Source: Lachnospiraceae bacterium (GTDB lineage Bacteria > Bacillota > Clostridia > Lachnospirales > Lachnospiraceae). Taken from it: a stretch of 35,015 nt of DNA. Position numbers and translations under genes: made by a program. The notes beneath the pieces are model-generated. The model worked only from the letters and a program-made list of their open reading frames with translations. It made no database searches and had not been told where the DNA came from. Below are positions 6,591 through 15,900 of this stretch, piece after piece. The stretch spans positions 1-35,015 of the forward strand of contig CAJTCE010000035.1 in assembly GCA_910574745.1 (NCBI GenBank). Reading direction: 5' to 3'. Within the stretch, counting starts at the first letter, position 1; each line of letters begins with the position of its first letter.

Positions 6591-8942
6591 ATGAGAAGAG
6601 ATTTGTTGAAAAAAATTTCAGCCTTTCTTGTAGTGGGGGCAGTGATTCCATTGGTTGTGTCTTGTGGTAAAAATGAAGGCGGGGAAGAGGTAAATGTGGA
6701 GGTTCCGGAAAGTAGTATAGAGGAAGAGGATAATTCCGAGGCTCAGGATTTGCCGGCAGAGTACGAAGGCTATACGCTGGTGTGGGAGGAGCAGTTTGAC
6801 GGAGATTCCTTGAATCTGGAGGACTGGAATGTCGAAACGCATGAACCGGGATGGGTAAATAATGAGCTGCAGGCATATGTGGATTCTCCTGATAACATTT
6901 ATATTGAAGACGGAGAATTGGTGCTCAAGCCCATAGAAACGGAGGATGGGGGTTATACATCAGGCAGAGTAAATACCCAGAACAAGCATGATTTTAAATA
7001 CGGACGCTTTGAGGCAAAGGTAAAGGTTCCCGAAGGGCAGGGATTTCTGCCGGCATTCTGGATGATGCCCACCAGCGAAAATCTCTATGGACAGTGGCCC
7101 AGATGCGGAGAAATTGACATTATGGAGGTCATGGGCCAGGCAACGGATACTTCCTACGGGACAGTTCATTTCGGCAATCCTCATAGTGAAAGTCAGGGGA
7201 CTTGTGTGCTGGAGGAAGGCAGTTTTTCCGATGAATATCATGTCTTTAGCGTAGACTGGGAACCGGGCAGGATTGACTGGTATGTGGACGGTAATCTCAT
7301 CCATACGGAAACCAACTGGTATTCTGCAACGGAAGGACAGGGAGAGATCACATATCCGGCTCCCTTTGACCAGCCCTTTTATATTATTCTGAATCTGGCC
7401 GTTGGCGGCAGCTGGGTAGGAAATCCGGATGAATCCACAGATATTGAGAACGCAGAGTACAGAATTGATTATGTAAGGGTATACCAGAGGGACAGCTACG
7501 ATGAGAATGTGGAAAAGCAGGAGGAAGAGGTTGTCTTACGGGAGCCGGATGAAAACGGAAATTACATCATTAACGGCAATTTTGCAGATGCAGAGGAACT
7601 GACGGATGAAGAGGGCTGGATATTCCTTACGGCACAGGGTGGTGCGGCTACTGCTCAGATTAAAGACAATGAGATTTTTATAGATTCCACGTCGGAAGGA
7701 ACGGAGGAGTACAGCGTGCAGCTGGTACAGCCGGATGTCCCCGTGATAAAAGGAGCTACATATCTTGTTACCTTTGACGCCTATGCAGAGGAGGACAGGA
7801 TCATGAAAGTGGCTGTAACGGCGCCGACCCGTGACTGGATCCGTTATCTGGAAGATACGGAGGTGGAGCTGACGACTACAAAGCAGACGTTTACTTATGA
7901 ATTTACCATGACAGGCGATGATGACGCCAGGGGACGCCTGGAATATAACATGGGAAAAGACGGTTCGACCGCAGGCATTCATTTAAGCAATGTATCGGTT
8001 GTTAAAACCGGAGAAACGGATCTTGGCGATGACGGAAACAGCGTTTTAGCAGATGGAAACTATGTTTACAACGGAAGCTTCCAGGAGGGCAAGGGCCGTC
8101 TGGGATTCTGGGAAGTGGAAGCTTCGGATGGCGCCGAGGTTACCGTAACCAATGAAGATAATATCAGAAAACTCAAGGTATCAGTTCCGGAAGGAACCAC
8201 AGAGGAAAATCCCGTAGTTGTTTCCCAGAAAGGACTCTCACTGGCAGAAGGCGATTATGCTTTAAGCTTCCTTGTTGAAGGCGAATCGGGAAAGCATATC
8301 AAGGTAAACGTAGTAGGACAGGATTTTGAAGTAGGGCTGACAGGCGGAGAGCAGAGCTATTCTCAGAAATTTAACGCCGGTGCGGCAAGTGACACAGGTA
8401 TTATATTTGAATTTGGCGAACCGGGAGTATTTTATCTGGATGACGTCCGTGTCGAGGAGGACAGTCTGATCAAGAACGGAAGCTTTAATGCTGGATTTGC
8501 AGGCTATGAGGTCTATGCGTATACGGCTTCTGATATTGAGTATGTGGTAGACAGCCTGAATGAAGACAATGCGGCGGACTTTACCATCAGCAATACAGGA
8601 GATGCGGCATGGAAGATTCAGCTGAAGCAGAATAATATTGAATTGGAGAACGGGCAGTGGTACAGACTTTCTCTGGATGCCAAGTCTGATACGGACAGAA
8701 AGCTTATGTTTGCCATTCAAAGAGACGGAACGGAGGACGACGACTGGACTCCCTATTCAGGAGAGGAAATTGTTGAGCTTGGCAAGGATTACCGGACATA
8801 TGAAATTGAGTTTTTGATGGAGGGGGAGACTGACCTTAAATCCGTACTGAGCATTTCCATGGGAGCTGTTGACGGAACGCAGATCGACCAGAAGCATCGT
8901 ATATGTATTGACAATATCAGTCTGGAAAAGATTGAAAAATAG
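6591..8942 (+). CDS. GH16 endo-beta-1,3(4)-glucanase (laminarinase-like) lipoprotein with three CBM4/9-like modules
   Basis: This is a 783-residue surface lipoprotein that would cut beta-1,3 or mixed-linkage glucans outside the cell. Residues 1-24 form a lipoprotein signal with lipobox VVSC and Cys25. An acidic linker (31-55) leads to a GH16 domain (about 61-300) with catalytic motif GEIDIMEVMG: nucleophile Glu174, Asp176 and acid/base Glu179. Typical strands FWMMPTSENLYGQWP and WEPGRIDWYVDG are also present. Three beta-sandwich modules follow at about 323-472, 487-625 and 627-783. Each begins with a N-G-N-F or N-G-S-F turn and ends with a D/S-(D/N)-(V/I)-S/R-V strand, like CBM4/CBM9 carbohydrate-binding domains. 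AGGGAG lies 7 bases before ATG 6591. The GH94 gene follows after 51 bases, so the two are probably co-transcribed. The exact glucan is not shown by sequence. Confidence 0.92.
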   Translation: MRRDLLKKISAFLVVGAVIPLVVSCGKNEGGEEVNVEVPESSIEEEDNSEAQDLPAEYEGYTLVWEEQFDGDSLNLEDWNVETHEPGWVNNELQAYVDSPDNIYIEDGELVLKPIETEDGGYTSGRVNTQNKHDFKYGRFEAKVKVPEGQGFLPAFWMMPTSENLYGQWPRCGEIDIMEVMGQATDTSYGTVHFGNPHSESQGTCVLEEGSFSDEYHVFSVDWEPGRIDWYVDGNLIHTETNWYSATEGQGEITYPAPFDQPFYIILNLAVGGSWVGNPDESTDIENAEYRIDYVRVYQRDSYDENVEKQEEEVVLREPDENGNYIINGNFADAEELTDEEGWIFLTAQGGAATAQIKDNEIFIDSTSEGTEEYSVQLVQPDVPVIKGATYLVTFDAYAEEDRIMKVAVTAPTRDWIRYLEDTEVELTTTKQTFTYEFTMTGDDDARGRLEYNMGKDGSTAGIHLSNVSVVKTGETDLGDDGNSVLADGNYVYNGSFQEGKGRLGFWEVEASDGAEVTVTNEDNIRKLKVSVPEGTTEENPVVVSQKGLSLAEGDYALSFLVEGESGKHIKVNVVGQDFEVGLTGGEQSYSQKFNAGAASDTGIIFEFGEPGVFYLDDVRVEEDSLIKNGSFNAGFAGYEVYAYTASDIEYVVDSLNEDNAADFTISNTGDAAWKIQLKQNNIELENGQWYRLSLDAKSDTDRKLMFAIQRDGTEDDDWTPYSGEEIVELGKDYRTYEIEFLMEGETDLKSVLSISMGAVDGTQIDQKHRICIDNISLEKIEK

Positions 8943-8993
8943 ACGGATATGGGCGGACTGATTTTAGGAGTTATTGTTTAAGGGAGAAAAAGA

Positions 8994-11408
8994 ATGAGAT
9001 TTGGATATTTTGATGATACAAAACGGGAATATGTAATTGAAAGGCCGGATACGCCGGCGCCCTGGGCGAACTATCTGGGTTCCCCGGAGTACGGGGCTGT
9101 TATTTCCAATAATGCAGGCGGCTACAGCTTTGCCAAGTCTGGCGCTAATGGCAGGATTTTGCGTTATATTTTTAATCATTTTGATCAGCCGGGACGTTAT
9201 ATGTATATCCGTGATAATGAGAGTAAGGATTACTGGTCTGCTTCGTGGCAGCCGGTGGGAAAGGATCTTGAAGATTATAAAAGTGTGTGCCGTCATGGGA
9301 CGGCATACACCAAAATGATTGCGGATTACAGCGATATTCATTCAGAAGCTTTGTATTATGTTCCTCTTGATAAGGCATATGAGGTTTGGAACCTGAAACT
9401 TACGAATCTTTCTGAAACCGCAAGAAGCCTGACGGTTACGGGATATGCGGAGTTTACCAATGTTAATAACTACGAGCACGATCAGGTAAATCTGCAGTAT
9501 TCACAGTTTATAACCAGAACTGCTTTTGCCGGTAACCGGATTCGTCAGATGATTCATGGCAATCTGGATTGTTTGAAGGAAGGGGAAACGGTAGATGAAA
9601 AAAATCTGATAGAACGGTTTTTCGGTCTGGCAGGAGAGGAAGTCTCCTCATATTGCGGAGATAAAGAAAAATTTCTCGGACGTTATCACGGCTATGGAAA
9701 TCCTGCCGGTGTAATCCGGGGAGATTTGGGTGGAGACCTTAATTATAATGAAAACGGATGCGGCGCCCTTTCAGCGCGGATTTTGCTGGCGCCGGGAGAA
9801 ACGAAGCATATAGCGTTTATTCTGGGTATGAAAGGCGATAAGGAAGCAGAAAGCATTTTGAAGCAATATCAGAAGCCTGAAGAATCCTGCAAAAAGGACT
9901 TAGAGGAACTGATTGCCTATTGGCACGGAAAGCTCTCTCATTTTCAGGTAAAAACCCCCAGCCCGGAATTTAATTCCATGATCAACACCTGGAATGCCTA
10001 TAACTGTTTTATGACCTTTATCTGGTCCCGTGCGGCTTCTTTTATCTACTGCGGTCTCCGTAACGGATACGGATATCGTGATACGGTACAGGATATTCAG
10101 GGAGTCATTCATCTGGCGCCGGAAATGGCTGTAGAAAAAATCCGGTTTATGCTTTCTGCACAGGTGGATAACGGAGGCGGTCTGCCTCTTGTAAAGTTTA
10201 ACCATAATGCCGGACATGAAGACACGCCGGATGATCCCTCTTATGTACAGGAGACGGGACATCCTGCATACCGGGCAGATGACGCTTTGTGGCTGTTTCC
10301 CACGATTTATAAGTATGTTTCCGAATCCGGGAACCTTTCCTTTATCGACGAGGTTATCCCTTTTGCCAATAAGGACGAGGGAACGGTGTATGAGCATTTG
10401 AAACGTGCCATTGATTTTTCCGTCAATCATCTGGGCCCTCATGGTATGCCTGCCGGGCTATATGCAGACTGGAATGACTGCTTAAGGCTCGGCAAAGACG
10501 GCGAATCCACTTTTGTGGCGTTACAGTTCTATTTTGCCATGTCCATTATGAAAAAGTTTGCCGCCTATAAAGGAGACAGGGATTATATCGGTTATCTGGA
10601 TGAAAGTCAGGAAAAATTTGGGGCGGTAATACAGAAATTATGCTGGAATGATGACCGATTTATCCGCGGCTTTACGGAAAAAGGAGAGGTCATAGGGCAG
10701 CGCACGGATGCAGAAGCAAATATGTGGTTAAATCCTCAGAGCTGGGCGGTCATCAGCGGGCTTGCCACGGATGAACAGGCAGATACGGTATTGGATACGG
10801 TATATCGGCGGCTGAATACGGAATACGGAGTGACTTTAATGGATCCGCCCTATCATGAGCATGCCTTTGATGGCGCCCTTGCCGTGATCTATAATGCGGG
10901 AACCAAGGAAAATGCAGGGATTTTTTCACAGTCACAGGGCTGGATCATCCTTGCAGAAGCATTGCGCGGACATGGGGAACGTGCCTTTACTTATTTTATG
11001 GAAAATGCCCCGGCGGCGCAAAATGACAGGGCGGAAATCCGGAGGCTGGAGCCGTATTGTTACGGACAGTTTACGGAAGGAAAGCATAGCCCCCATTTTG
11101 GGCGCTCCCATGTGCATTGGCTTACGGGAACGGCGTCCACGGTTATGGTAGGATGTGTGGAAGGAATACTGGGCATGCGCCCTGATTTTGGCGGGCTTAG
11201 AATTTCCCCTTCTATTCCGAAGGAATGGGAATCCTTTGAAATTGAGAAAGATTTCAGGGGAAGTCATCTGCACATTGTGGTCAATAATCCGGGACATACG
11301 GAGTCAGGATGCAAAAAGCTAATCGTGGATGGCAGGGAAATGGAAGGGAATTATATTCCGGCGGAATTTTTAAAAGAACAATCGGAAATTGAATTGATCA
11401 TGTCATAA
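8994..11408 (+). CDS. GH94 cellobiose phosphorylase-like enzyme
   Basis: This is a cytoplasmic phosphorylase of 804 residues, the usual length of cellobiose phosphorylase. The N-terminus MRFGYFDDTKREYVIERPDT, the NYLGSPEYGAVISNNAGGYSF segment and the YGYRDTVQD barrel motif match that branch closely. ADWNDCL (491-497) holds the general-acid region, and HWLTGTAS (708-715) is the phosphate-binding end. The reaction is cellobiose (or a close beta-glucobiose) plus phosphate to alpha-glucose-1-phosphate and glucose. AAGGGAG precedes ATG 8994. It lies 51 bases downstream of the GH16 gene in the same transcript. With the other, longer GH94 enzyme it would cover both beta-1,4 and beta-1,3 linkages of a mixed-linkage glucan; that division of labour is inference. 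Laminaribiose or cellodextrin activity cannot be excluded from sequence alone. Confidence 0.88.
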   Translation: MRFGYFDDTKREYVIERPDTPAPWANYLGSPEYGAVISNNAGGYSFAKSGANGRILRYIFNHFDQPGRYMYIRDNESKDYWSASWQPVGKDLEDYKSVCRHGTAYTKMIADYSDIHSEALYYVPLDKAYEVWNLKLTNLSETARSLTVTGYAEFTNVNNYEHDQVNLQYSQFITRTAFAGNRIRQMIHGNLDCLKEGETVDEKNLIERFFGLAGEEVSSYCGDKEKFLGRYHGYGNPAGVIRGDLGGDLNYNENGCGALSARILLAPGETKHIAFILGMKGDKEAESILKQYQKPEESCKKDLEELIAYWHGKLSHFQVKTPSPEFNSMINTWNAYNCFMTFIWSRAASFIYCGLRNGYGYRDTVQDIQGVIHLAPEMAVEKIRFMLSAQVDNGGGLPLVKFNHNAGHEDTPDDPSYVQETGHPAYRADDALWLFPTIYKYVSESGNLSFIDEVIPFANKDEGTVYEHLKRAIDFSVNHLGPHGMPAGLYADWNDCLRLGKDGESTFVALQFYFAMSIMKKFAAYKGDRDYIGYLDESQEKFGAVIQKLCWNDDRFIRGFTEKGEVIGQRTDAEANMWLNPQSWAVISGLATDEQADTVLDTVYRRLNTEYGVTLMDPPYHEHAFDGALAVIYNAGTKENAGIFSQSQGWIILAEALRGHGERAFTYFMENAPAAQNDRAEIRRLEPYCYGQFTEGKHSPHFGRSHVHWLTGTASTVMVGCVEGILGMRPDFGGLRISPSIPKEWESFEIEKDFRGSHLHIVVNNPGHTESGCKKLIVDGREMEGNYIPAEFLKEQSEIELIMS

Positions 11409-11507
11409 ATATATGATTAATTTTAAGAAATAAGCAATCGACCGACCCCGTGCTCCTTTTTGTGTGCACGTGCAAATCATACCGAAAAAAATGCGATGCA
11501 TTCCAAA

Positions 11508-11538
11508 TGACCTTAATTATTATTTTTTCTGTTATAAT
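11508..11538 (+). promoter_or_regulatory. Extended -10 promoter of the diguanylate cyclase gene
   Basis: A perfect TATAAT (11533-11538) carries an upstream TG (TGT-TATAAT). A weak -35, TGACCT, lies at 11508-11513. The predicted start leaves a ~48-base leader before ATG 11593, which shows that the gene is transcribed separately from the GH94 gene. Confidence 0.55.
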
Positions 11539-11592
11539 TACACTAGTCAGCTATGCAGCAAAACGGAAAATGAGTACAGTGTGGAGATAATC

Positions 11593-12912
11593 ATGGGAAA
11601 AATATGGGATTTTTACGAGCATTTGAATGAAATTGTATGCGCTGTGGATATGGAAAAGTATGAATTGGTTTATCTGAACCACCGTGCACGGGAAGTATAC
11701 GGAATAAAATCAATGGAAGAAATAAAAGGAAGGAAATGCTATGAAATACTGGGGGGCGGTTCTGCCCCCTGTGCAATCTGCAATAATAAAGAGCTAAAGC
11801 AGGGTTACTTTCTGGAATGGAAGCATTATAATCCGCAGCTCGGAAAAGTACTTGCCATAAAGGATACCCTGATAGAAGAAGACGGACGATCATATCGCTT
11901 GGAAATCGCCATTGATATGGGCGCTTCCGGTTTACATAGCGGAGAATGTGCCGGCAATGAGGCCATGATAAACGAAGGCTTGCGGCTTTCCCTTTCGGCG
12001 CCTCTGCCGGAAAAATCCATTGAAATCCTGTTGGAATATCTGGGACAGTCATTGTTTTGCGACAGGGTATACATTTTTGAAGAAACGGAAACAGGCATAT
12101 TTTCAAATACCTATGAGTGGTGTGCAAAAAATGTCCGGTCGCAAAAGGAGAATTTACAAAATCTGCCTTTTGAAGTTGTAAAGATATGGTACGGCAAATT
12201 CCGTAAACAGGAAAATATCATGATTAAAAATCTGGAAATTACCAAAGAGAAAGACCCGGCCATGTATGAGGTTTTAAAGCCTCAGGATATCCGCACGCTG
12301 GTGGTCAGTCCCCTTATGAGCGATAATAAAATCATTGGTTTTTACGGTGTGGATAATCCGCCAAAGGAGTTTATGGATCATATCTCCACCATGTTTCAGA
12401 TCATGGGGCATTTTATAGTTTCGCTTTTAAAGAGAAGGAATCTTGTAAGACATTTGGAAAACTTAAGCTTCCATGACCAACTGACAGAGCTGGGAAACCG
12501 GCGGGCTATGCATGCTTATATGGAAGCTGTGGATCCGGAGGAAAGCATAGGGATTTTGTATTGTGACGTTATGGGTCTGAAAAAGGCAAATGATTCAAAA
12601 GGACATAAGGCAGGGGACGATCTGTTGGTTCGCGCCAGCGGATGTTTAAAAAAGAAATTTGGAGATTATAAGCTTTTCCGCGTAGGCGGAGATGAATTTC
12701 TTGCCCTGTGCGCGGGAATAGAGGAAAAAGAGCTGCTTGGCAGAGTGAATGCCTTGAGAGAACAAATGAGGAAGGATAAAGCCTTTATGGCACTTGGCTG
12801 TATCTGGCGGGCCGACAGCAGGGAGAACATGGATAAACTCCTTGCAAAGGCTGATGAACGGATGTATGAGGAGAAAAGGGCATACTACCAAAGAATAAAC
12901 AATTTTACCTGA
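11593..12912 (+). CDS. PAS-GAF-GGDEF diguanylate cyclase
   Basis: This is a 439-residue cytoplasmic signalling protein that would make cyclic di-GMP from two GTP. An N-terminal PAS domain (1-125) contains the cysteine set KCYEIL...PCAIC (Cys49, Cys60, Cys63), seen in many Clostridia PAS sensors and possibly redox or metal responsive. A GAF domain follows (about 135-285). The cyclase domain has FHDQLTELGNRR and an intact GGDEF at 365-369. No RxxD product-inhibition site is found at the usual position before GGDEF, so feedback inhibition is probably absent. ATG 11593 has GGAG 6 bases upstream and lies after the extended -10 promoter. A frame from GTG 11464 would begin upstream of the promoter and was rejected. 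No transmembrane segment is present. The stimulus is unknown. Confidence 0.9.
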   Translation: MGKIWDFYEHLNEIVCAVDMEKYELVYLNHRAREVYGIKSMEEIKGRKCYEILGGGSAPCAICNNKELKQGYFLEWKHYNPQLGKVLAIKDTLIEEDGRSYRLEIAIDMGASGLHSGECAGNEAMINEGLRLSLSAPLPEKSIEILLEYLGQSLFCDRVYIFEETETGIFSNTYEWCAKNVRSQKENLQNLPFEVVKIWYGKFRKQENIMIKNLEITKEKDPAMYEVLKPQDIRTLVVSPLMSDNKIIGFYGVDNPPKEFMDHISTMFQIMGHFIVSLLKRRNLVRHLENLSFHDQLTELGNRRAMHAYMEAVDPEESIGILYCDVMGLKKANDSKGHKAGDDLLVRASGCLKKKFGDYKLFRVGGDEFLALCAGIEEKELLGRVNALREQMRKDKAFMALGCIWRADSRENMDKLLAKADERMYEEKRAYYQRINNFT

Positions 12913-12935
12913 CAAAAAGGGATAATCCCTTTTTG
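12913..12935. terminator. Bidirectional intrinsic terminator (CAAAAAGGG/CCCTTTTTG)
   Basis: A perfect 9-bp stem (12913-12921 with 12927-12935) with loop ATAAT begins inside the cyclase stop region. The T-rich arm on either strand lets it terminate both the cyclase transcript and the convergent LysM-gene transcript. Confidence 0.75.
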
Positions 12936-12948
12936 AATACCTCCAATA

Positions 12949-12986
12949 GCCGTCCTGACAGGCTGCTAAGCAAGCCTCAGGACGGC
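12949..12986. terminator. Second GC-rich hairpin between convergent genes
   Basis: GCCGTCCTGA (12949-12958) pairs perfectly with TCAGGACGGC (12977-12986). After a two-base bulge, GGCT pairs with AGCC. No T run follows, so it may back up the neighbouring terminator or stabilise a transcript end. Confidence 0.5.
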
Positions 12987-13036
12987 GTTGCCATGTCATT
13001 CTTTCAAGCAGTAAAATGCTGAAAAATAAAATACTG

Positions 13037-15010
13037 TTAAGCGGGGATCTTTAATACCTGCCCTATATTTAATGTGTTACTTGTCAATCCGTTCAATGCT
13101 TTAATCGCGTCTACTGTAGTGCCGTATCTTCTGGAAAGCAGCCAAAGAGTATCTCCCGAGCGGACAGTATATTCAAAATAAGGGCTGACCTGTGAAGAGG
13201 GGATTTTTAAAATCTGTCCGATATGCAACGTATCGCCGGTAAGTCCGTTTAATGCTTTGATAGCATCCACCGTGGTGCCGTATCTTCTGGAAAGCAGCCA
13301 AAGGGAATCACCTGATTGGACAGTATATTCAAAATAAGGGCTGACCTGCGAAGAGGGGATTTTTAAAATCTGTCCGATATGCAACGTATCGCTGGTAAGT
13401 CCGTTTAATGCTTTAATAGCATCTACCGTGGTGCCGTATCTTTCGGAAAGCAGCCAAAGAGTATCTCCGGAACGTACAACATATTCAATCGTATCTGTAC
13501 CCGGATCGGGGGAGGGGACATTCTGCTCTATGCCCAGATAGATTCCATATAATGCGTTCCATGTAAGAGAGCCTACAATGCCGTCGGGATTAAGCCCTGC
13601 CATCTGCTGGAAGGCAATGACGGACTGTCTGGTGCTGTTGTCAAAGCTGCCGTTTTGGGAAGGCGCGGGAATACCGGGATAATATTCGGATATGACATTT
13701 AAAAGATACTGAAGGGTAATGACATCCGGTCCGGTGGAGCCCTGACGAAGTACGCTGTCAGGAGGAACGGTTCCGATTCCTAAGGAGGTGCCTTCGCTGT
13801 CTAATTCCGCCAATCTGGTTATTCCGGCATAAATGCTGGATATTTTGTACCAGGTGGCTTTGCCCACAACGCCGTCTGCCGCCAGATTGAAAATGCTCTG
13901 AAATTTGGTTACTGCGGCTTTTGTACTGTTTCCAAAAACGCCCGTTTCGTCGGTTATGGCAGGAATAGCGGGATAATTTCTTCTGATTCTGTTCAAATAA
14001 GTCTGTATGGTCTGGACGTTAAGTCCCCTGCTTCCCACTTTTAAAGATGTGCCCGGATAGGATGAAATAACTCCGGTAATAATATTTGTTTCTGCGATTT
14101 CTATATCTTTAGGATAATAGGAACGCAAAATCTGCAAAGGCGACTGCCCCTGGTTGGCAAGCGTAACGGTTCCCCATTGAGACAGACCCTGGCAGGTAGC
14201 GGTGGTTCCGTTGCAGAAGGAGGTAAAATAAGGGGAATCCTGCCCGCTTCTGCGGACATATTCATTAAATATCTCATCCACAATCCTGCTGATAGAGTCA
14301 TAAATCGGGCGGCCGTATATAAAATACTGGTCATAGGCGGTGCTGTTTGTAATGTCATAATCATAGCCGCGGCTTCTGTACCATTCCGTATAAACTCTGT
14401 TTAAAGCAAATGTAATGATTGCATAAATATTTGCCCGGAGCGCCGCATCGGGCCAGGTAGGATAAATTTCACTGCTGGCAACATTTTTTACATAATCGGG
14501 AAAAGATACCTGAACATTGGAAGCAGAAGAGGAAGGAGTTCCTAAATGTACCGTTATGGGGTTGGGAATGACTACCTGACGCAATATATAAGGGCTTGCA
14601 AGTGTGCTTCCTTCCTGCTGCCGCATTTCCCTCATTGCCACAGCAGGCTTTCCAACGGAGATTTCCGCCTGTAAAGGGCCTCTCTGGGTTTCCTGCATAG
14701 GTAGAAGCGTCAGAGGCAGAACAGCCGTTTCTCCCTCAAAAATGGGAATATCGGAAACATGTGTGGAATTAAAGCCGGCAGCTCTTGCATATACGTCATA
14801 GCTTAAATAAGGCGTTCCGGCATAGTTTTCATTTAGTGAAAAATCTTTGCTTAATGTTTCCAGAGGAACTGCCTGCGTTTCGCCGCTTTCATCCGTGGTA
14901 AGGTCATAGACGCTTCGTCCTTCATTATTGAGAATCCGGATTTGCACGCCGCTTAAGGGAACTGCTTCATGGGCAGTCCTGGCCTGTATGATTAAATAAC
15001 CGATAGCCAT
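13037..15010 (-). CDS. SpoIID/LytB-like, peptidoglycan-binding and triple LysM protein
   Basis: This is a 657-residue cell-wall or spore-associated protein. In order: a carboxypeptidase-regulatory-like beta-sandwich (1-103) starting GYLIIQARTAHEAVPLSGV; a linker; a SpoIID-like region (about 185-305) ending CQGLSQWGTVTLANQG and ILRSYYP; two PG_binding_1 repeats (about 322-395 and 420-492) with D-G-x-V-G-x-x-T-W; and three LysM domains (510-552, 562-604, 614-656), each SGDTLWLLS-type. No signal peptide or membrane helix is seen, which fits a protein retained in the mother cell and loaded on the spore cortex or coat rather than exported. SpoIID proper is a membrane-anchored lytic transglycosylase; whether this copy is catalytic is uncertain. 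It is transcribed alone, convergent with the cyclase. Architecture is confident; function is inferred. Confidence 0.82.
   Translation of the reverse strand: MAIGYLIIQARTAHEAVPLSGVQIRILNNEGRSVYDLTTDESGETQAVPLETLSKDFSLNENYAGTPYLSYDVYARAAGFNSTHVSDIPIFEGETAVLPLTLLPMQETQRGPLQAEISVGKPAVAMREMRQQEGSTLASPYILRQVVIPNPITVHLGTPSSSASNVQVSFPDYVKNVASSEIYPTWPDAALRANIYAIITFALNRVYTEWYRSRGYDYDITNSTAYDQYFIYGRPIYDSISRIVDEIFNEYVRRSGQDSPYFTSFCNGTTATCQGLSQWGTVTLANQGQSPLQILRSYYPKDIEIAETNIITGVISSYPGTSLKVGSRGLNVQTIQTYLNRIRRNYPAIPAITDETGVFGNSTKAAVTKFQSIFNLAADGVVGKATWYKISSIYAGITRLAELDSEGTSLGIGTVPPDSVLRQGSTGPDVITLQYLLNVISEYYPGIPAPSQNGSFDNSTRQSVIAFQQMAGLNPDGIVGSLTWNALYGIYLGIEQNVPSPDPGTDTIEYVVRSGDTLWLLSERYGTTVDAIKALNGLTSDTLHIGQILKIPSSQVSPYFEYTVQSGDSLWLLSRRYGTTVDAIKALNGLTGDTLHIGQILKIPSSQVSPYFEYTVRSGDTLWLLSRRYGTTVDAIKALNGLTSNTLNIGQVLKIPA
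13040..13480 (-). repeat. 156-bp tandem repeats encoding three LysM domains
   Basis: The same sequence (for example GTATATTCAAAATAAGGGC) recurs exactly 156 bases apart (13167 and 13323), with only scattered differences over the unit. Each unit encodes one 52-residue LysM plus linker. Near-identity at DNA level points to recent duplication or ongoing homogenisation and to possible copy-number variation between strains. Confidence 0.85.
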
Positions 15011-15180
15011 AAATTTATCATTCTCCTTATATGCTATATAACTAAAATATGAAGGAAAAGAAAGAACAGTTACTCTTCTTTGTTCACAAAAAGTTCAAAT
15101 ATTTCTTAAATATAATTAACCGGCAGCAATGATTTACTGATACAATAATATTATATAATAAAAATGCGGAGGTATTTGGA

Positions 15181-15798
15181 ATGAAAGTATTATTGGTTAA
15201 CGGAAGTTCCCGGAGTAACGGCTGCACAAATGAAGCCCTTACGGAGGTGGCGCGGGCGCTTTCGGAAGAAGGAATTGATACAGAAATGATATTTATCGGC
15301 AATGAAGCCCTGCCCGATTGTATTGCCTGCCGTAAATGCAGTGAAATCGGACGCTGCGTATTTAATGATGCGGTAAACGAATTTGTGGAAAAAGCAAAAA
15401 CTGCCGATGGCTTTGTATTCGGCTCTCCCGTTTATTATGCCCATCCCAGCGGAAGGCTGCTGACATTCATGGATCGCGCGTTTTATTCCGGAGGGAAGTA
15501 TTTTTCCTTCAAACCGGCTGCGGCGGTTCTCAGTGCAAGAAGGGCGGGTACTACGGCATCCTTTGATGTTATTAACAAATATTTTACCATCTGCTCTATG
15601 CCCGTTGTGTCCTCAACCTACTGGAATCATGTGTACGGCGCTCAGCCGGAAGATGTTGCAGAGGATAAGGAAGGACTGATGACCATGTATAATATCGGGA
15701 AAAATATGGCATGGATGCTGAAATGTATTGAACTTGGCAAGGCAAATGGTTTAGAACATCCGGAAAACGAAAAAGTTCTGACTAACTTTACACGCTGA
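15181..15798 (+). CDS. Flavodoxin-fold NAD(P)H-dependent FMN reductase family protein
   Basis: This is a 205-residue cytoplasmic flavoprotein of the NADPH-dependent FMN reductase/iron-sulfur flavoprotein family. MKVLLVNGSSRSNGCTNEAL is the FMN phosphate-binding loop (NGSSRSNGCT). A second FMN motif is GFVFGSPVYYAHPSGRLLTFMDR. The cysteine group Cys47-x2-Cys50-x2-Cys53-x5-Cys59 resembles the cluster-binding pattern of iron-sulfur flavoproteins, although spacing and cluster type would need testing. GGAGG lies 8 bases before ATG 15181, and a TATAAT (15154-15159) stands just upstream. It is divergent from the LysM gene and seems monocistronic. The substrate is unknown; quinone, nitro-compound or electron-carrier reduction are all common in this family. 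Confidence 0.85.
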   Translation: MKVLLVNGSSRSNGCTNEALTEVARALSEEGIDTEMIFIGNEALPDCIACRKCSEIGRCVFNDAVNEFVEKAKTADGFVFGSPVYYAHPSGRLLTFMDRAFYSGGKYFSFKPAAAVLSARRAGTTASFDVINKYFTICSMPVVSSTYWNHVYGAQPEDVAEDKEGLMTMYNIGKNMAWMLKCIELGKANGLEHPENEKVLTNFTR

Positions 15799-15900
15799 AT
15801 CAATGATTTTGCAGCAGTCGGTACCTTGTAGAGCTTCTGTCCGCAAAGTTAGTATGTACTTTTCGGGATATTGTTTGCGGGAGTAAATGGAAAGACAAGT

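Noticed and set aside
11464-11592. 43-residue N-terminal extension of the GGDEF protein
   Set aside because: The extension would start upstream of a perfect extended -10 promoter and has no homology to PAS domains.
13160-13480. CRISPR-like or satellite array
   Set aside because: The 156-bp repeats are in-frame coding sequence for LysM domains without unique spacers.
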